64,000 nt of DNA from Branchinecta lynchi. Taxonomy: Eukaryota > Arthropoda > Branchiopoda > Anostraca > Branchinectidae. Positions 1-9,995 of the stretch are shown one piece after another. The stretch lies in assembly GCA_023053575.1 (NCBI GenBank), contig JAKZAP010000010.1, forward strand, positions 13,043,225-13,107,224, written 5' to 3'. How positions within the stretch are numbered: position 1 is the first letter of the stretch; each line of letters starts with the position of its first letter. The notes under the pieces were generated by a model. The model did not search any database and was not told the origin of the DNA. It worked only from the letters and a program-made list of their open reading frames with translations. A program made the translations under genes and the position numbers.

Positions 1-106
1 ATTCACCTTTTTTTTCTTTTTTTCTTTTTTAAATGTCGCGTAGCATTTTTTCCGTTCTTCCTGTCAAATATGATTTGGCCAGGTAACTACGCTTCCACTT
101 CCCTCG

Positions 107-2371
107 GTGACGCCAACGTTCCTAACATCTGATATTTTGTGTTCACAAGCAATGCATTTGCTGTTATCAAATATTAGGATACGTTACGACGTGTTCGGGT
201 CGGATCATTTCCCGCTTGTATTTGAGTTTGTGTGCCCATTACCGCATACGTATAATTTGAGTTTTTCTTCCCCAAAGGTGGTTAATCCTCCGCGTATTAA
301 CTGGGAGAATGTAAGTGAGGCCCAGAAGGGGTCTTATGTTAAAGGGGTTGAGAGGAGAATCATGAGTTTGGGGCCTTCCTCTCAATACTCTTGTAGTTTA
401 AACCCTTGTAATAACCCTGATCATTGTAGAAAACTAGAGTCTTTGTATCTAACAATTCTTGGTATTTTGTTACTAACTGCATGTGAAACTTTACCGACTT
501 CTGCCTTACATGACCCTAGGTCTGGTTCTGGGGCAGGGGTCGTGCCTGGTTGGAGTAGTCATGTGAAGGTACATTACCTGGCTGCTAAAAGAGCATTTTT
601 GTCTTGGGTGTCTCATGGTAGAAGGATTGGTGATGAGTTTGACTGGATACGAAGGCTTTTAAACTGTAAATTTCGTAGTTCTTTTCGTTGGTGCAAGAAG
701 CATATTGTGCAACTTCGGGCTACGGCACTTGCAAGGGCTCTTGGGACACTTCGGTTTAATGCGTTTTGGAAGTGTGTTGCGAAGGTTCAACGTGTATCGG
801 TGCCAAAAGCGGCAGAAAGAGTTGGAACAGCGATTGGCCCTGTTGCGATTGCCGAATTATGGCGTGGACACTTCAGCGAAGTTTTTTCTTCGGTAGAATC
901 GGATGTGAGTGGTCTGAGGCGTCAGGCCTTTATTGATTCCCAACTTAACCCTGGTGAGCAGCTGATATCCGTAAAGAGTATTTCTCGCGTGGTGTCTGGG
1001 CTTGCAGGTAGTAAGTCTGGTGGGCTTGATGGTATTACAGCTAACCACATTAAATTTGCCGGTCCGACTGTGACTTGCATGTTGTCTGTGTTATTTAATG
1101 GTTTTCTAAATCATCATTTTGTCCCGGAGGCTTTAACTGAAGTATGTCTTGTTCCCATACCGAAGACAAGTTCCGGTGATATGTCTGCAGTTTCAAATTA
1201 CCGACCAATTGCACTGGCTGCAGTTGTGTCGAAGGTGTTCGAGAAGTGTTTGTACACTATTCTTGAACCCAGCTTCGTTCTTCACATTACCAGTTTGGGT
1301 TTAAAGAAGAATCGTCAACCGATTTTTGTGTTTTTATTTTACAGGCGGTGATCCAGTATTTCTGGATTTTTCTAGCCCGGTGTTTGTGTGTTTTATTGAC
1401 GCCAAGGCCGCGTTCGACAGGGTTAACCACGAGAAGCTTCTGAATAAGATGGTCTCGAGGGGTATTGACCCTAGGATAACTGGAACCCTAGCTGCTTGGT
1501 TTCAGACACAGCAGTTCCGAGTGAAGTGGAGTGGTGTAATTAGCCAGCCATTCGCAGTGTTGAATGGGGTTCGCCAAGGAGGTGTGCTGTCTCCGTTATT
1601 GTATAACCTGTATGTTGATGATTTGAATTTGTTGTTGGCTAGAACTGGAGTTGGTTGCTTCATACAAGGGCTGTGTTTCAATAACCTTAGTTATGCTGAC
1701 GACCTAGCCGTTCTTGCCCCAACAGTAGCAGCACTTAATAAGCTACTGGCGGTTTGTGATGAATTTGCTTTGATGCATGATGTCGTATTCAACACGAAGA
1801 AACGCTGTGTATGGCATTCATTCCACGTGGTCTTCATTTGAAGATTATCCCAGATGCTGTACTATCTAGTTCAAAGATTCAAGTCGTCCAGCATTTCAAA
1901 TACTTGGGTTTCACGTTTTCATCTTCGATGACTGCTGAAGCGCATGTTTCTTCGCTTATGAGGTCTCTATCTATTAGAGCAAATATACTGATAAGGAGGT
2001 TTGGTAGTTGCGAGGCCCCGGTAAAGAGCTTTCTTTTCAGGGCTTACTGCACGCCACTTTACTGCCTTCCTCTTGCTTGTAATGTTAGTGTGAAATGTGA
2101 GAATTCTTTTCGGGTAATGTATAATAATTCGTTCCGGTGGCTTCACGGTCTTCCTTGGAATTGTAGTGCATCGGGAATGTTTGTTGGTGAAGGGCTTCCA
2201 TCTTTTGGTGAACTTCGGAGGCGGTCAATTCTTTCCCTTCAAACCAGGATCCTCCGATCCCCTAGCCCACTTCCTAGGATCCTTTGTGGGCCTCAGATGC
2301 GGCTTTCTCTGCCTGTATGGCTTGCGTGGACTCGTGAGTTGTATGCGGGGCTTTTGACAGGAGTCACGTAA
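107..2371 (+). pseudogene. LINE ORF2 remnant: endonuclease C-terminus, reverse transcriptase, C-terminal domain
   Basis: Three overlapping open segments (107-1351, 1326-1841, 1811-2371) read as one protein with frame breaks near 1290-1360 and near 1805. Segment 1 holds the endonuclease end, the linker and RT fingers (LDGITANHIKFAGP, then NYRPIALAAVVSKVFEKCL). Segment 2 holds RT motif A (FIDAKAAFDRVNHEKLL), motif B (NGVRQGGVLSPLLYNLYVDD) and motif C (YADDLAVLAP, catalytic YADD intact). Segment 3 starts with FKYLGFTFSS, the usual sequence after the RT palm, and ends at a stop at 2371. The frameshifts make it non-functional as it stands. The catalytic aspartates are still present, so decay is moderate. 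Confidence 0.85.
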
Positions 2372-2445
2372 GTGATCTGGTATTTACATTTGTTTGTTTC
2401 TTCAGTGTGTTTTTGTTATATTGTGGCCCATGTTGGCCTTATTTG

Positions 2446-2471
2446 AAATAAAATAAATAAATAAATAAATT
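2446..2471 (+). repeat. (AAAT)n LINE 3' tail
   Basis: Short AAAT microsatellite directly after the LINE 3' untranslated stretch; marks the 3' end of the element. Confidence 0.7.
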
Positions 2472-2479
2472 TAAAAAAA

Positions 2480-4510
2480 AAATTGTTTATGTTTTTTATT
2501 TTTTTTATTTTGTAAATTGTTTTGTATATATTTAGCGTCACTTACACTTTCCTTTATCTCTACATTTAATTTTTTTTTTAAAATCCTTTCTTATTCCCTC
2601 TTTTAACCCTTATTTCTCATTTTACCATTTCAACACATCTTTAAACCCTTTTCTTCGTTTTCCTTCCTTAATATCTCCTTTCCTTAAAATTTTTATTCTT
2701 TAAAAACTTAATCTTTACAAAAATACTATCCCTCGTTATTTTTTTTGCAACCAAACCAAAAAGGGGGTTTTGTCCTGAAGACAAAAACAACACAAAATTT
2801 GTTCGACCTCTTCGCACTCCCAGCGTCAAAGGATGCCCTTCCGTCATAGGAAACTCGTTTCTTGGTGAGACCCAAAAACGTATGACCTTCGAGTGTCCGA
2901 AGTCGCCCCTAAGGGGCGACTTCGGTTACGTGTGGGGGCATTTCCGAACACCTCTTTGTTCATGCTTGAAACAGTGTATTCACACCCTGCATAGCCTAAG
3001 AAGCGATCTAAGGTTGATCGTGCGAAAACGGGGACGACTAATAAGGTTGAATTGCTTTCTGGATCAGTTATTTCGCAGTAAAGCAACATTATCATTATCC
3101 ACCGTTTAATAAGTTTGATAATCTATTTGACAAAAAGTTTGGCTTTCCAAACTGAGATATCGAAAGAAAAACTAGATTGGACTACTGAAGGCAGTTTGGA
3201 TAGGGCTTTGCAACCGACAAGAGAGATTCTTGTCAGTCTGCTCCATGTCCATGTCGCTCAAATTCTTCTGAAACAGCTTACATGGCATTGTTTAATGACA
3301 GAAATGAGAGAAAACCTTCAACAGACTATCAAAAGAAATAGATATCCTACTGAATAATTTGATTTTTGTGTTACCTTTTTTATGCACATGTATATGTCAT
3401 ATGTCCAAGGATTAAGCTAACAAGGATAAGAAACTAAGGACCTATTTTGACATCATTGTGATATCTACTTCCGAATCGTACTGAAATCACGACTATATAA
3501 ACTAGGTCTGATATGAACGATCTACTCAAATATGAGTGGTGTAAACATTGCAGACTAGAGATTGGTTCCTTTAAAACTTTAGTGAATACATCATGTCTAA
3601 ACCCATTTCAGATACCTCTAGGTAGTTTTGCGGGGTAGAATAAAAGCAAAATGCGTAAACTACATAACACGTAAATTATGTGAAAGAAAACAATTGATAA
3701 AATAAGTCAAAACTTTAGTTTTCCGGGAGAGGTCCGAAAATTATGGAGTTTTTGGCACTAGTTTGTTGCATGTTATTTACTAAATCAAAACTTCATGTCT
3801 TGTATTTTTTTTTTCTTGCACAGTATGATATAATTGAACACTTTTACTGTTTACAGCATTATCTTTTACAACCGTTTATAACACTCTCTTTCGGGTATAG
3901 GTGCGATGCATCTGTAAAAGAAAAATCCAAAATGTCAAAACCTGGAAAAACTATACAGACATTGTAGAAATCACGTCGGTTTACGTTTTTAGGCACAGAA
4001 TGGAGAGAAGCCTCTGAAGGTGGTCAATAACAAAACTGATTTTCTACCTCCAGTTACTTCAAATTTTAGTTTTCAGGTTTGTAGAAACTCTTCCATCAGA
4101 AGGGGCGAAACCAAACACCTAGAAATGTTTCTGAAGTCGCCCCCAAAAAAACTGTCCAGAGTCGACCTTTATTGAAACAATTTTTTAAATTTAGACAGCC
4201 TGACATTTGTTGATGGAAATTATCAGGCCAATAGCGGGAAAGTCCTCTTCTAATCCTGCTAATTACGACCCTATAGCTGTAATAACTTGGAAAATATTCG
4301 TTGAGGACTCGGGTGTAAAAATTTCCAGTGAGCATATAAAAACTTCTCAACCTCTTTTCTCCGTAGTCTTTGTCATACCGAATTCAAAACTTTCCCCAAT
4401 GTGTGCTACATGAATGGCATCTATCAAAGATTTTCTGAATGAACTAATTCAAAGACTGAAGGCGAGAGGTTCAATGTACTGGTTCGCCCCCATCGGGTTT
4501 TGCCCCCCTC
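2480..4510. other. AT-rich intergenic DNA, no gene recognised
   Basis: 2480-2760 is T/A-rich low complexity. The rest has no recognisable coding region. An 80-codon open stretch at 3115-3357 (+) has no domain I can name. A perfect 13-bp hairpin lies at 2897-2925. Part of its arm (AAGTCGCCCC) recurs near 4131. Confidence 0.5.
2897..2925. repeat. Perfect 13-bp inverted repeat hairpin
   Basis: CCGAAGTCGCCCC, a TAA loop, then GGGGCGACTTCGG. It is GC-rich against AT-rich surroundings. Function unknown. Confidence 0.7.
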
Positions 4511-4514
4511 TCCC

Positions 4515-4803
4515 AGATGAAAAATGTATCTCAAAATAGTACTATGAAGTAGTAGGAAAAAGTAGCATGCAGTACTAATGATGCTACTACATGCTTCTAC
4601 TTCAAGGCTACCGTGTTACTGCATACTACTATATGCTACTATTAGCAAGACCGGATGCTACTATGGCAAGACAGGATGCTACTGGATACTACTACATAAG
4701 ATTGGACCAGTCTAAGGCACATTAAATGATAGTATTCTCTGCTATTGCATAGTATTACATGCAACGCTTTCGTGCTACTACGCAGGCTACAAATTTTGCA
4801 TTG
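4515..4803. mobile_element. Family A TIR miniature element, copy 1
   Basis: Begins AGATGAAAAATGTATC and ends AAATTTTGCATTGG, a degraded form of the terminal inverted repeat CGATGAAAAATTT seen in the better copy at 52945-53208. The interior is full of TACTA/AGTAG/GCATGC words (GTAGCATGCAGTACTA). It is clearly homologous to the copy at 52.9 kb along its length. No coding capacity; a non-autonomous DNA transposon is the likeliest reading. Confidence 0.75.
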
Positions 4804-4856
4804 GATCCCCTACCAATATTTCAACCCATGCCATCAAGAACAGCCTTGAATACTCC

Positions 4857-5180
4857 TCTCAATCAATCAATAATTTTATTGACCCATTACATATTTGAAA
4901 AACAATAAAGGAAGAAAACAGATCAGACTAGATAAAATAACTAAATAAACACACTATAATATGGGTGGTTCCGGTCTAAAGAAGAGACAAACTCGACACA
5001 GCGTTGGTCCTCAGCCACAACTGGATCGGTAACATTGTACAGTCATATGATTTTATGGTTGCAGACCAGCCAAGACAGCCAGCAATAGACTCTGCGACTC
5101 TGGAAGTTGCTTCTGTAGATAAAGAGCAGAAAAGCCCCAAATTTCTGGGAAAGAGGGAAGGCCTTCACCATTGAACATTA
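4857..5180 (-). mobile_element. Probable LINE 3' end (minus strand)
   Basis: Starts with a (TCAAT)n-type run followed by TAATTTTATTGACCC, which is how a minus-strand LINE 3' tail and polyadenylation-like end reads on the + strand. No RT domain is present, so only the 3' UTR is left. The right boundary is a guess. Confidence 0.4.
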
Positions 5181-5199
5181 TGACTCACTGCAATTCTAC

Positions 5200-6395
5200 T
5201 TGAACCCATGCAACCAACGAAAAACCACACAATCTTTATCATTAGTAACCAAGAGCCACATACTGATCAGGACCGTCTCTCCTGCCTCTCCGTTGTTAAA
5301 GTTCAACTCCATTGTGCATGGGACGAAGTGAAATATGAAGGTAATATTTATTTGATTTCTTTGTAGTTCTATCAAACATTTTGACAAAATAGAACTGAAC
5401 TGAAAAGTCCCTTAATTTCTGCTCAAGAATGAGGTAATTTCTAAAGTTTGCATCACATACCTAGTATCCTCACTCAATAAATCATACATTCATTGCATGA
5501 CCTTCACCTTCATACAACAGTGCAATCAAGATTAAATGTCTTTTTCTGTACTCCCACAAACAGTTTGTGGGTCGACTGTGGCTCTAAAAGAGTGTTTCAT
5601 GTGTATCTGTGACCAAAAAGATTTTCGTGGCTCACAACAAACATCTGGCGAGGTGATTGTCGATTTTGTTGCTTGATCCTGGCGGGATATTAATATTTAG
5701 CAACAAAATAGTGTGTAAATAATAAGCTAACTACTTTTTCAAGCAAATAGAATTAAAACTGAGGATGTTTTTTGTACAGAATGGTAAGGAAATAAGCCTG
5801 GAGTTCTGTTTATTGAGATTTTCCAGGAATTTTATTTTTATTTTCAGATATTTGTAATTGCCACCAAAAAATAAACAAAATGGCATTTCCGCGAGTTTTA
5901 ACTAGTGGCTCAACTTTGAGGCACACAATCGTGTTTCCGAGGCAAACACTCAGACATGTGTGGCCCACAATTGTGTCACGGAAAAAGGCCTTAACTGTGC
6001 AACCTAGGAAAGAAGCCCAGTGTACCTTGCAATGATCCTGGTACATTGGCCATATTTTTTTGTGCTTGAAATTTTTTGTTCGATAAACTTGGACAATTCA
6101 ACTACAATTCTAGTTTCTGGTTCGAACACGCGACACCATTTTCAAATACTCAGCGATTGCGAATTCAGATGGGCTGCGAAATTTTTGCATTTTATCCCGA
6201 AATATAAAACATAATCTAAATCCAAAGGTCAATGTGAATTCCAATTAGATATCATTTTACTGGTTTAGGATAAAATTAGCAAATGTCACTATACAAATTT
6301 TTTTTTAAATGCAATCGTAAGCAGACGTGAGGGGACTGACTGCCTCCTCTTCCGACAGGATTTCGACGATATTAGCAGTAATTAGCAGCGGTGAC
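5200..6395. other. Intergenic DNA, no gene recognised
   Basis: No domain-bearing ORF. The CCCACAAAnAGTnTGTGG word and nearby sequence at about 5550-5690 resemble 49118-49225, suggesting an old dispersed repeat. Confidence 0.4.
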
Positions 6396-6419
6396 TTTGA
6401 ATCTCATGCCGTGCGTGGT

Positions 6420-6498
6420 AAGAACAACCAACAATTCCTTCAGTTGGCTCATACTTCATATAGAACGTGTCAGTCTAGTAGATAAGATCCAAACTGGA
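6420..6498. repeat. 79-bp target-site duplication, left copy
   Basis: Identical base for base to 8564-8642. It begins AAGAACAACC and ends AAACTGGA, and flanks the inner LINE. Confidence 0.9.
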
Positions 6499-8563
6499 GA
6501 TAGCCCTAAAGGAAGGGGAGTATCTCATAGCAGTGCTTTTCGACTACGAGGATGCGTACGGGAACGTGAGACGCGAGAAGCTCCAAGAAACACTGAAATC
6601 CAAAGACTTCCCAGAAGGACTCATCAAATTCACAATGGACTTCCTTGAAGAAAGAACCATCGAAGTAAAAATCAACCAAGCGAAATCAGCCCAGAAGCAA
6701 ATCCACGAAGGACTCCCGCAGGGATCCATCCTAAGCCCCCTTTTATTCATATTGTACATCAGCGAACTCCAAATGAGAAGAAGTCAAACTAATCAAGGGG
6801 AGTTTGCGGACGACCTCCTGATTTGGGAAAGAGGGAAGGACCCAAAAGAACTACGTAAAGCAGTCCAACAATCAGTCAATGACGTCAACCAGTTCTCCAA
6901 AGCTTTTGGCCTCCCGATTTCAGCGGGGAAATCAAAGGCCATAGTTTTTCATAGTAGGAAGTTGCAGACCCTCCCCGAACTAGAGATAGATGGCAGCCGA
7001 TTAGCGTATGAAGACGAAGTAACTCTACTCGGAGTAACCCTGGAGAAAAGGTTCACCCTACAGAGGCAGGTACACAATATAAGGACAGCGGCAGTAAACA
7101 GGATTCAGATGATGAAACGACTGGCCGGAACCAGGTGGGGCTCGGCGCCAAAAACACTTTTGGACTTCTACAAAACATATGTGAGAGGAAAAATCGAATA
7201 TGCCCTCCAACTTATTGAAGCCGGACCGGAATCCCACATGAAGACACTAGAAACAGTCCAAAACATGGCAATTAGGATCGCCCTGGGGCTCCACAAACAT
7301 ACCCCCGTGCAGAAGCTTCGCGAAATTGCTGGGCTGCCCACCCTAAGTGAACGAGGGAAAATGCTACGCATAAAGTACTTCACGAAAATCCAGTGTTATG
7401 GTCTAAAACACGCGGTATACGAAAAGACATTCGGCAATACGGGCCTACAGAGCACCACACAATCATCATGGTCAAAATTCGTCGCGGAAGTCCCTGGGTG
7501 GAAGGCAACGAAAGCAGAAGCACATCCATTTTCAGAATCTCCTCCATGGACAATGGCCCAACCTATAGTGCAAGACCAGCTGATCCCGTTGGACAACCAA
7601 ATTTTCAAGTACGAAATGTCGACCCGTTTCGCCAACCACCTACAAATATACACAGATGGCTCAGTGAAAGGCAAGAAGGCAGGGGCGGCAGCCTGCATTC
7701 CCGAGTACAAGTTGAATATTGCCATTCGCCTCCCTGAAGGCACATCCATCCTCACAGCTGAGTTAGCGGCAATCGAAAAATCACTGGAAGTGGTTACCCA
7801 AATGCCTCCGGAGTCGAGAGAAGTGGTGATCCTGTCGGACTCCCGATCAGCACTACAACTACTACACAAAATAAACTCGGCAAGTGAAGACACAGACCTC
7901 AAGAACATCAGAAATCTCCTTCAACTTCTCGAAGGTCAAAACATCAGCTGCAAGTTTCAACATATCCCGAGCCACAAGGGAATCCATCACAATGAAGAAG
8001 CGGACGCCTTGGCTAGTAAAGCAGCGGACAACCCAGCTCAATCCCAACTGCAAACGATGAGAGACATCATGCGAAACCGTGCGAAGAAAATGCAGTTACA
8101 CCCGTCACCCTTTAAAACACGTCATCAGTGCGTCACTTACTACAGGCTTAAGACTGAGACTCTCCTTCTAAACAAAACGCTGTTTGAATGGGGACTCCAT
8201 AACACTCCACACTGCAGAACATGCCATCAGGTTGAAGAAGATGTGCAACATGTTCTATTCGACTGCAAAGGAGACAACCAAACAGCCAAATTGAGAGCCA
8301 CATGCCGGAGACTAAGGATACAACCGTCTTTAAGCGCTATCAACCTAGCACCACTTCGGAAGTTAGAGGAGAAAGAACTTTTCCACCAGATGATCAAGAT
8401 CCTACTGGAGAGAGAAGCCAGCTAGATCCCGTCTCACCCAAGCAGAGATATGCCCAACGAAGAAGAAAAAACGTGCAGACGACGCAGGCCACCGAGCCAA
8501 GAAGAGAGGCCGAAAGGGAACGACGATGACGTTGCTCCCAATGGCTTGATGATTTGGATGATG
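6499..8563 (+). mobile_element. Inner RT + RNase H LINE, 5'-truncated but with intact frame
   Basis: Bounded exactly by the two 79-bp direct repeats. Coding sequence is open from the left junction (IALKEGEYLIAV) through the stop at 8425. A 3' UTR of about 135 bp follows, ending in GATGATGAAGAA. Truncated within RT motif A, as expected from incomplete reverse transcription. The open frame and identical duplications mark it as the youngest large insertion in the window. Confidence 0.9.
6500..8425 (+). CDS. LINE ORF2 C-terminal two-thirds: reverse transcriptase palm and RNase H
   Basis: About 640 codons with no stop. RT motifs: A (LFDYEDAYGNV), B (GLPQGSILSPLLFILYISEL) and C (FADDLLIW) with the catalytic DD present. 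After a connection region, an RNase H domain carries the expected acidic set: IYTDGSV, then TAELAAIEKS, then ILSDSRSALQLL, then HIPSHKGIHHNEEADALA. Near the end is a Cys/His finger, CRTCHQVEEDVQHVLFDC. This order is typical of I-like LINE clades that carry RNase H. There is no endonuclease and no true start, because the element is 5'-truncated, so it is unlikely to be expressed as a working protein. The first methionine-like start (GTG at 6533) is not a real initiation site. Confidence 0.9.
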   Translation: MALKEGEYLIAVLFDYEDAYGNVRREKLQETLKSKDFPEGLIKFTMDFLEERTIEVKINQAKSAQKQIHEGLPQGSILSPLLFILYISELQMRRSQTNQGEFADDLLIWERGKDPKELRKAVQQSVNDVNQFSKAFGLPISAGKSKAIVFHSRKLQTLPELEIDGSRLAYEDEVTLLGVTLEKRFTLQRQVHNIRTAAVNRIQMMKRLAGTRWGSAPKTLLDFYKTYVRGKIEYALQLIEAGPESHMKTLETVQNMAIRIALGLHKHTPVQKLREIAGLPTLSERGKMLRIKYFTKIQCYGLKHAVYEKTFGNTGLQSTTQSSWSKFVAEVPGWKATKAEAHPFSESPPWTMAQPIVQDQLIPLDNQIFKYEMSTRFANHLQIYTDGSVKGKKAGAAACIPEYKLNIAIRLPEGTSILTAELAAIEKSLEVVTQMPPESREVVILSDSRSALQLLHKINSASEDTDLKNIRNLLQLLEGQNISCKFQHIPSHKGIHHNEEADALASKAADNPAQSQLQTMRDIMRNRAKKMQLHPSPFKTRHQCVTYYRLKTETLLLNKTLFEWGLHNTPHCRTCHQVEEDVQHVLFDCKGDNQTAKLRATCRRLRIQPSLSAINLAPLRKLEEKELFHQMIKILLEREAS

Positions 8564-8642
8564 AAGAACAACCAACAATTCCTTCAGTTGGCTCATACTT
8601 CATATAGAACGTGTCAGTCTAGTAGATAAGATCCAAACTGGA
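8564..8642. repeat. 79-bp target-site duplication, right copy
   Basis: Identical to 6420-6498. The outer LINE reading frame resumes directly after it (PFPPSPPWTM). Confidence 0.9.
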
Positions 8643-8873
8643 CCATTCCCTCCAAGTCCACCATGGACAATGAAAAGACCTTATGTGAAGCTCACGCTAA
8701 TCGATGGAAAGAAAGAAAGCATGCCAAATTCACTCATTCAAGTGCAGCTAAGATCAAAAATTCAATCCAGCTATCAAGACTACATGCAGAATTATTCAGA
8801 TGGTACAGTAGACGACGGAAAAGCAGGAGTGGCTGTCATCATTCCTCGACACAAGCTAAGAATATTGAAACCT

Positions 8874-8881
8874 ATGCCAGC
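8874..8881. repeat. 8-bp target-site duplication of element H (left)
   Basis: ATGCCAGC, repeated at 9206-9213. Confidence 0.85.
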
Positions 8882-9205
8882 CAGTCTACCACAAATCCCT
8901 GATTTTGGGAAAGCCTATGCCAAACGCTGGGTATGTCCAGCGTTTGGTATACCCTATGCCTAACGCTGGATACACTATGCCAAATGCTGGATACTGTGAC
9001 CCAGTAAAACATTGATGATTTGAGTGAAGCTCAGAAATCAACCAATCAGAACTCATCTGTAGTGAGGTAGGTTCGGGTTAGGGTGTCAACACCTATCCAA
9101 CGTTTGGCATAGGGTATCCAGGGTTAGGCATAGGCTATGCCAAACGTTAGATATACCCAGCGTTTGGCATAGGGTATCCAAAAATCAGGGATTTGTGGTT
9201 GACTG
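8882..9205. mobile_element. Element H: hAT-like non-autonomous TIR element (324 bp)
   Basis: Starts CAGTCTACCACAAATCCC and ends with the inverted match GGGATTTGTGGTTGACTG (about 27-bp TIR, one mismatch). The flanks carry an exact 8-bp duplication, ATGCCAGC. The interior is rich in ATGCCAAACGCTGG/CCAACGTTTGGCAT repeats on both strands, so it can fold back. Eight-bp duplications and CAG...CTG ends fit hAT-superfamily MITEs; P-type elements also give 8 bp. No coding capacity. Confidence 0.85.
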
Positions 9206-9978
9206 ATGCCAGCCACCTCATCAGTCCTAACAACGGAGCTGGCCGCTATAATAGCAGGCTTCGAGGCAGCGTCAAAACTTGAACCCTCACAAAATGTACT
9301 TGTGCTTACAGACTCCCGCTCATTGCTTCACCTGCTACAGACCATACACAAGAGAGCAGATGACACCGACTTAACTCACCTGCGCTCAGCAGTCAACACA
9401 ATCATGTCTCAGGGGAAAGAAATTGTGTTCCAACATATCCCAAGCCACGTTGGAATCCCCCATAATGAGGAAGCAGACCAAGCGGCAAACAACGCCAGAC
9501 GGAATAGCCAATCAACATCCACAAATCGCGTCTCTTCCACCACGAGGGACGCCACTAGAGAGAGGTGCAAGCCGTACTTAGCTATCTTCAAGCTAATACG
9601 ATCTCCCTTCAAGGAAAGAACTAAGTACATCCTTTACCATCGATTAAAGGCCCACACCTTGCACCTTGCCAAACTCAGCCAAGATGACTACTGCCGAGCA
9701 TGCGCACAGACCACAGAGACTCTGGAACATGTACTATTCGAATGTGGAAAACTACAGGAAGAGAGGAAGCCCTTAATGACAATCATAAGACAACAGAAAC
9801 TCCCACAACAAGTCCCAGACATCCTTGATGTACAGCTGAACCAAAAATCTGAAGAAAGTTTCTTCCGGGCACTCATCTCAGTCCTGAGTGCCGCCGAAGT
9901 CAACTAGTGGAAGAACCACACAACAAAAGGATAAGGAGTGAAAGAAGCTACAGATGAGCTTCAGTACTCCCGCTACTT

Positions 9979-9993
9979 AAGAAGAAGAAGAAG
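9979..9993 (+). repeat. (GAA)n 3' tail of outer LINE
   Basis: AAGAAGAAGAAGAAG run immediately left of the foldback element I. Confidence 0.6.
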
Positions 9994-9995
9994 TA

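Larger units (their letters stand above)
1..2480 (+). mobile_element. 5'-truncated, degenerate non-LTR retrotransposon (LINE, CR1/L2-like)
   Basis: A LINE second ORF in three frames. It begins with the end of an apurinic-type endonuclease domain (GSDHFPLVFEF near position 220), continues through the linker and reverse transcriptase, and ends in the LINE C-terminal region. Downstream the DNA becomes AT-rich with an (AAAT)n tail at about 2446-2471, the usual kind of 3' terminus for CR1/L2-like LINEs. The 5' part is missing or lies outside the window. Clade assignment is by motif style only. Confidence 0.85.
8643..9907 (+). pseudogene. Outer LINE RNase H and C-terminal region, interrupted by element H
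   Basis: Segment 8643-8881 reads SPPWTMKRPYVKL onward and contains the first RNase H strand (NYSDGTVDDGKAGVAV). Segment 9214-9907 holds TTELAAIIAGFEAAS, VLTDSRSLLHLL, HIPSHVGIPHNEEADQA and the finger CRACAQTTETLEHVLFEC, then a stop at 9907. The two halves are separated by a 324-bp miniature element plus its 8-bp duplication. Joining them restores the frame, so the element was open when struck. Compared with the inner LINE, the domains align motif by motif. Confidence 0.85.
6400..9993 (+). mobile_element. Outer RNase H-bearing LINE, 5'-truncated, split by two later insertions
   Basis: Removing the inner LINE (6499-8563, with one copy of the 79-bp duplication) and the miniature element H (8882-9205, with one 8-bp duplication) restores a single open frame in segments 6421-6498, 8643-8881 and 9214-9907. 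It codes the linker, RNase H and C-terminal zinc-finger-like part of a LINE ORF2. Its 3' end is a (GAA)n run at about 9979-9993. The 5' truncation point is near 6400 and not sharply visible. The protein is homologous to the inner LINE but clearly diverged, so it is a related and older family member. Confidence 0.85.
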
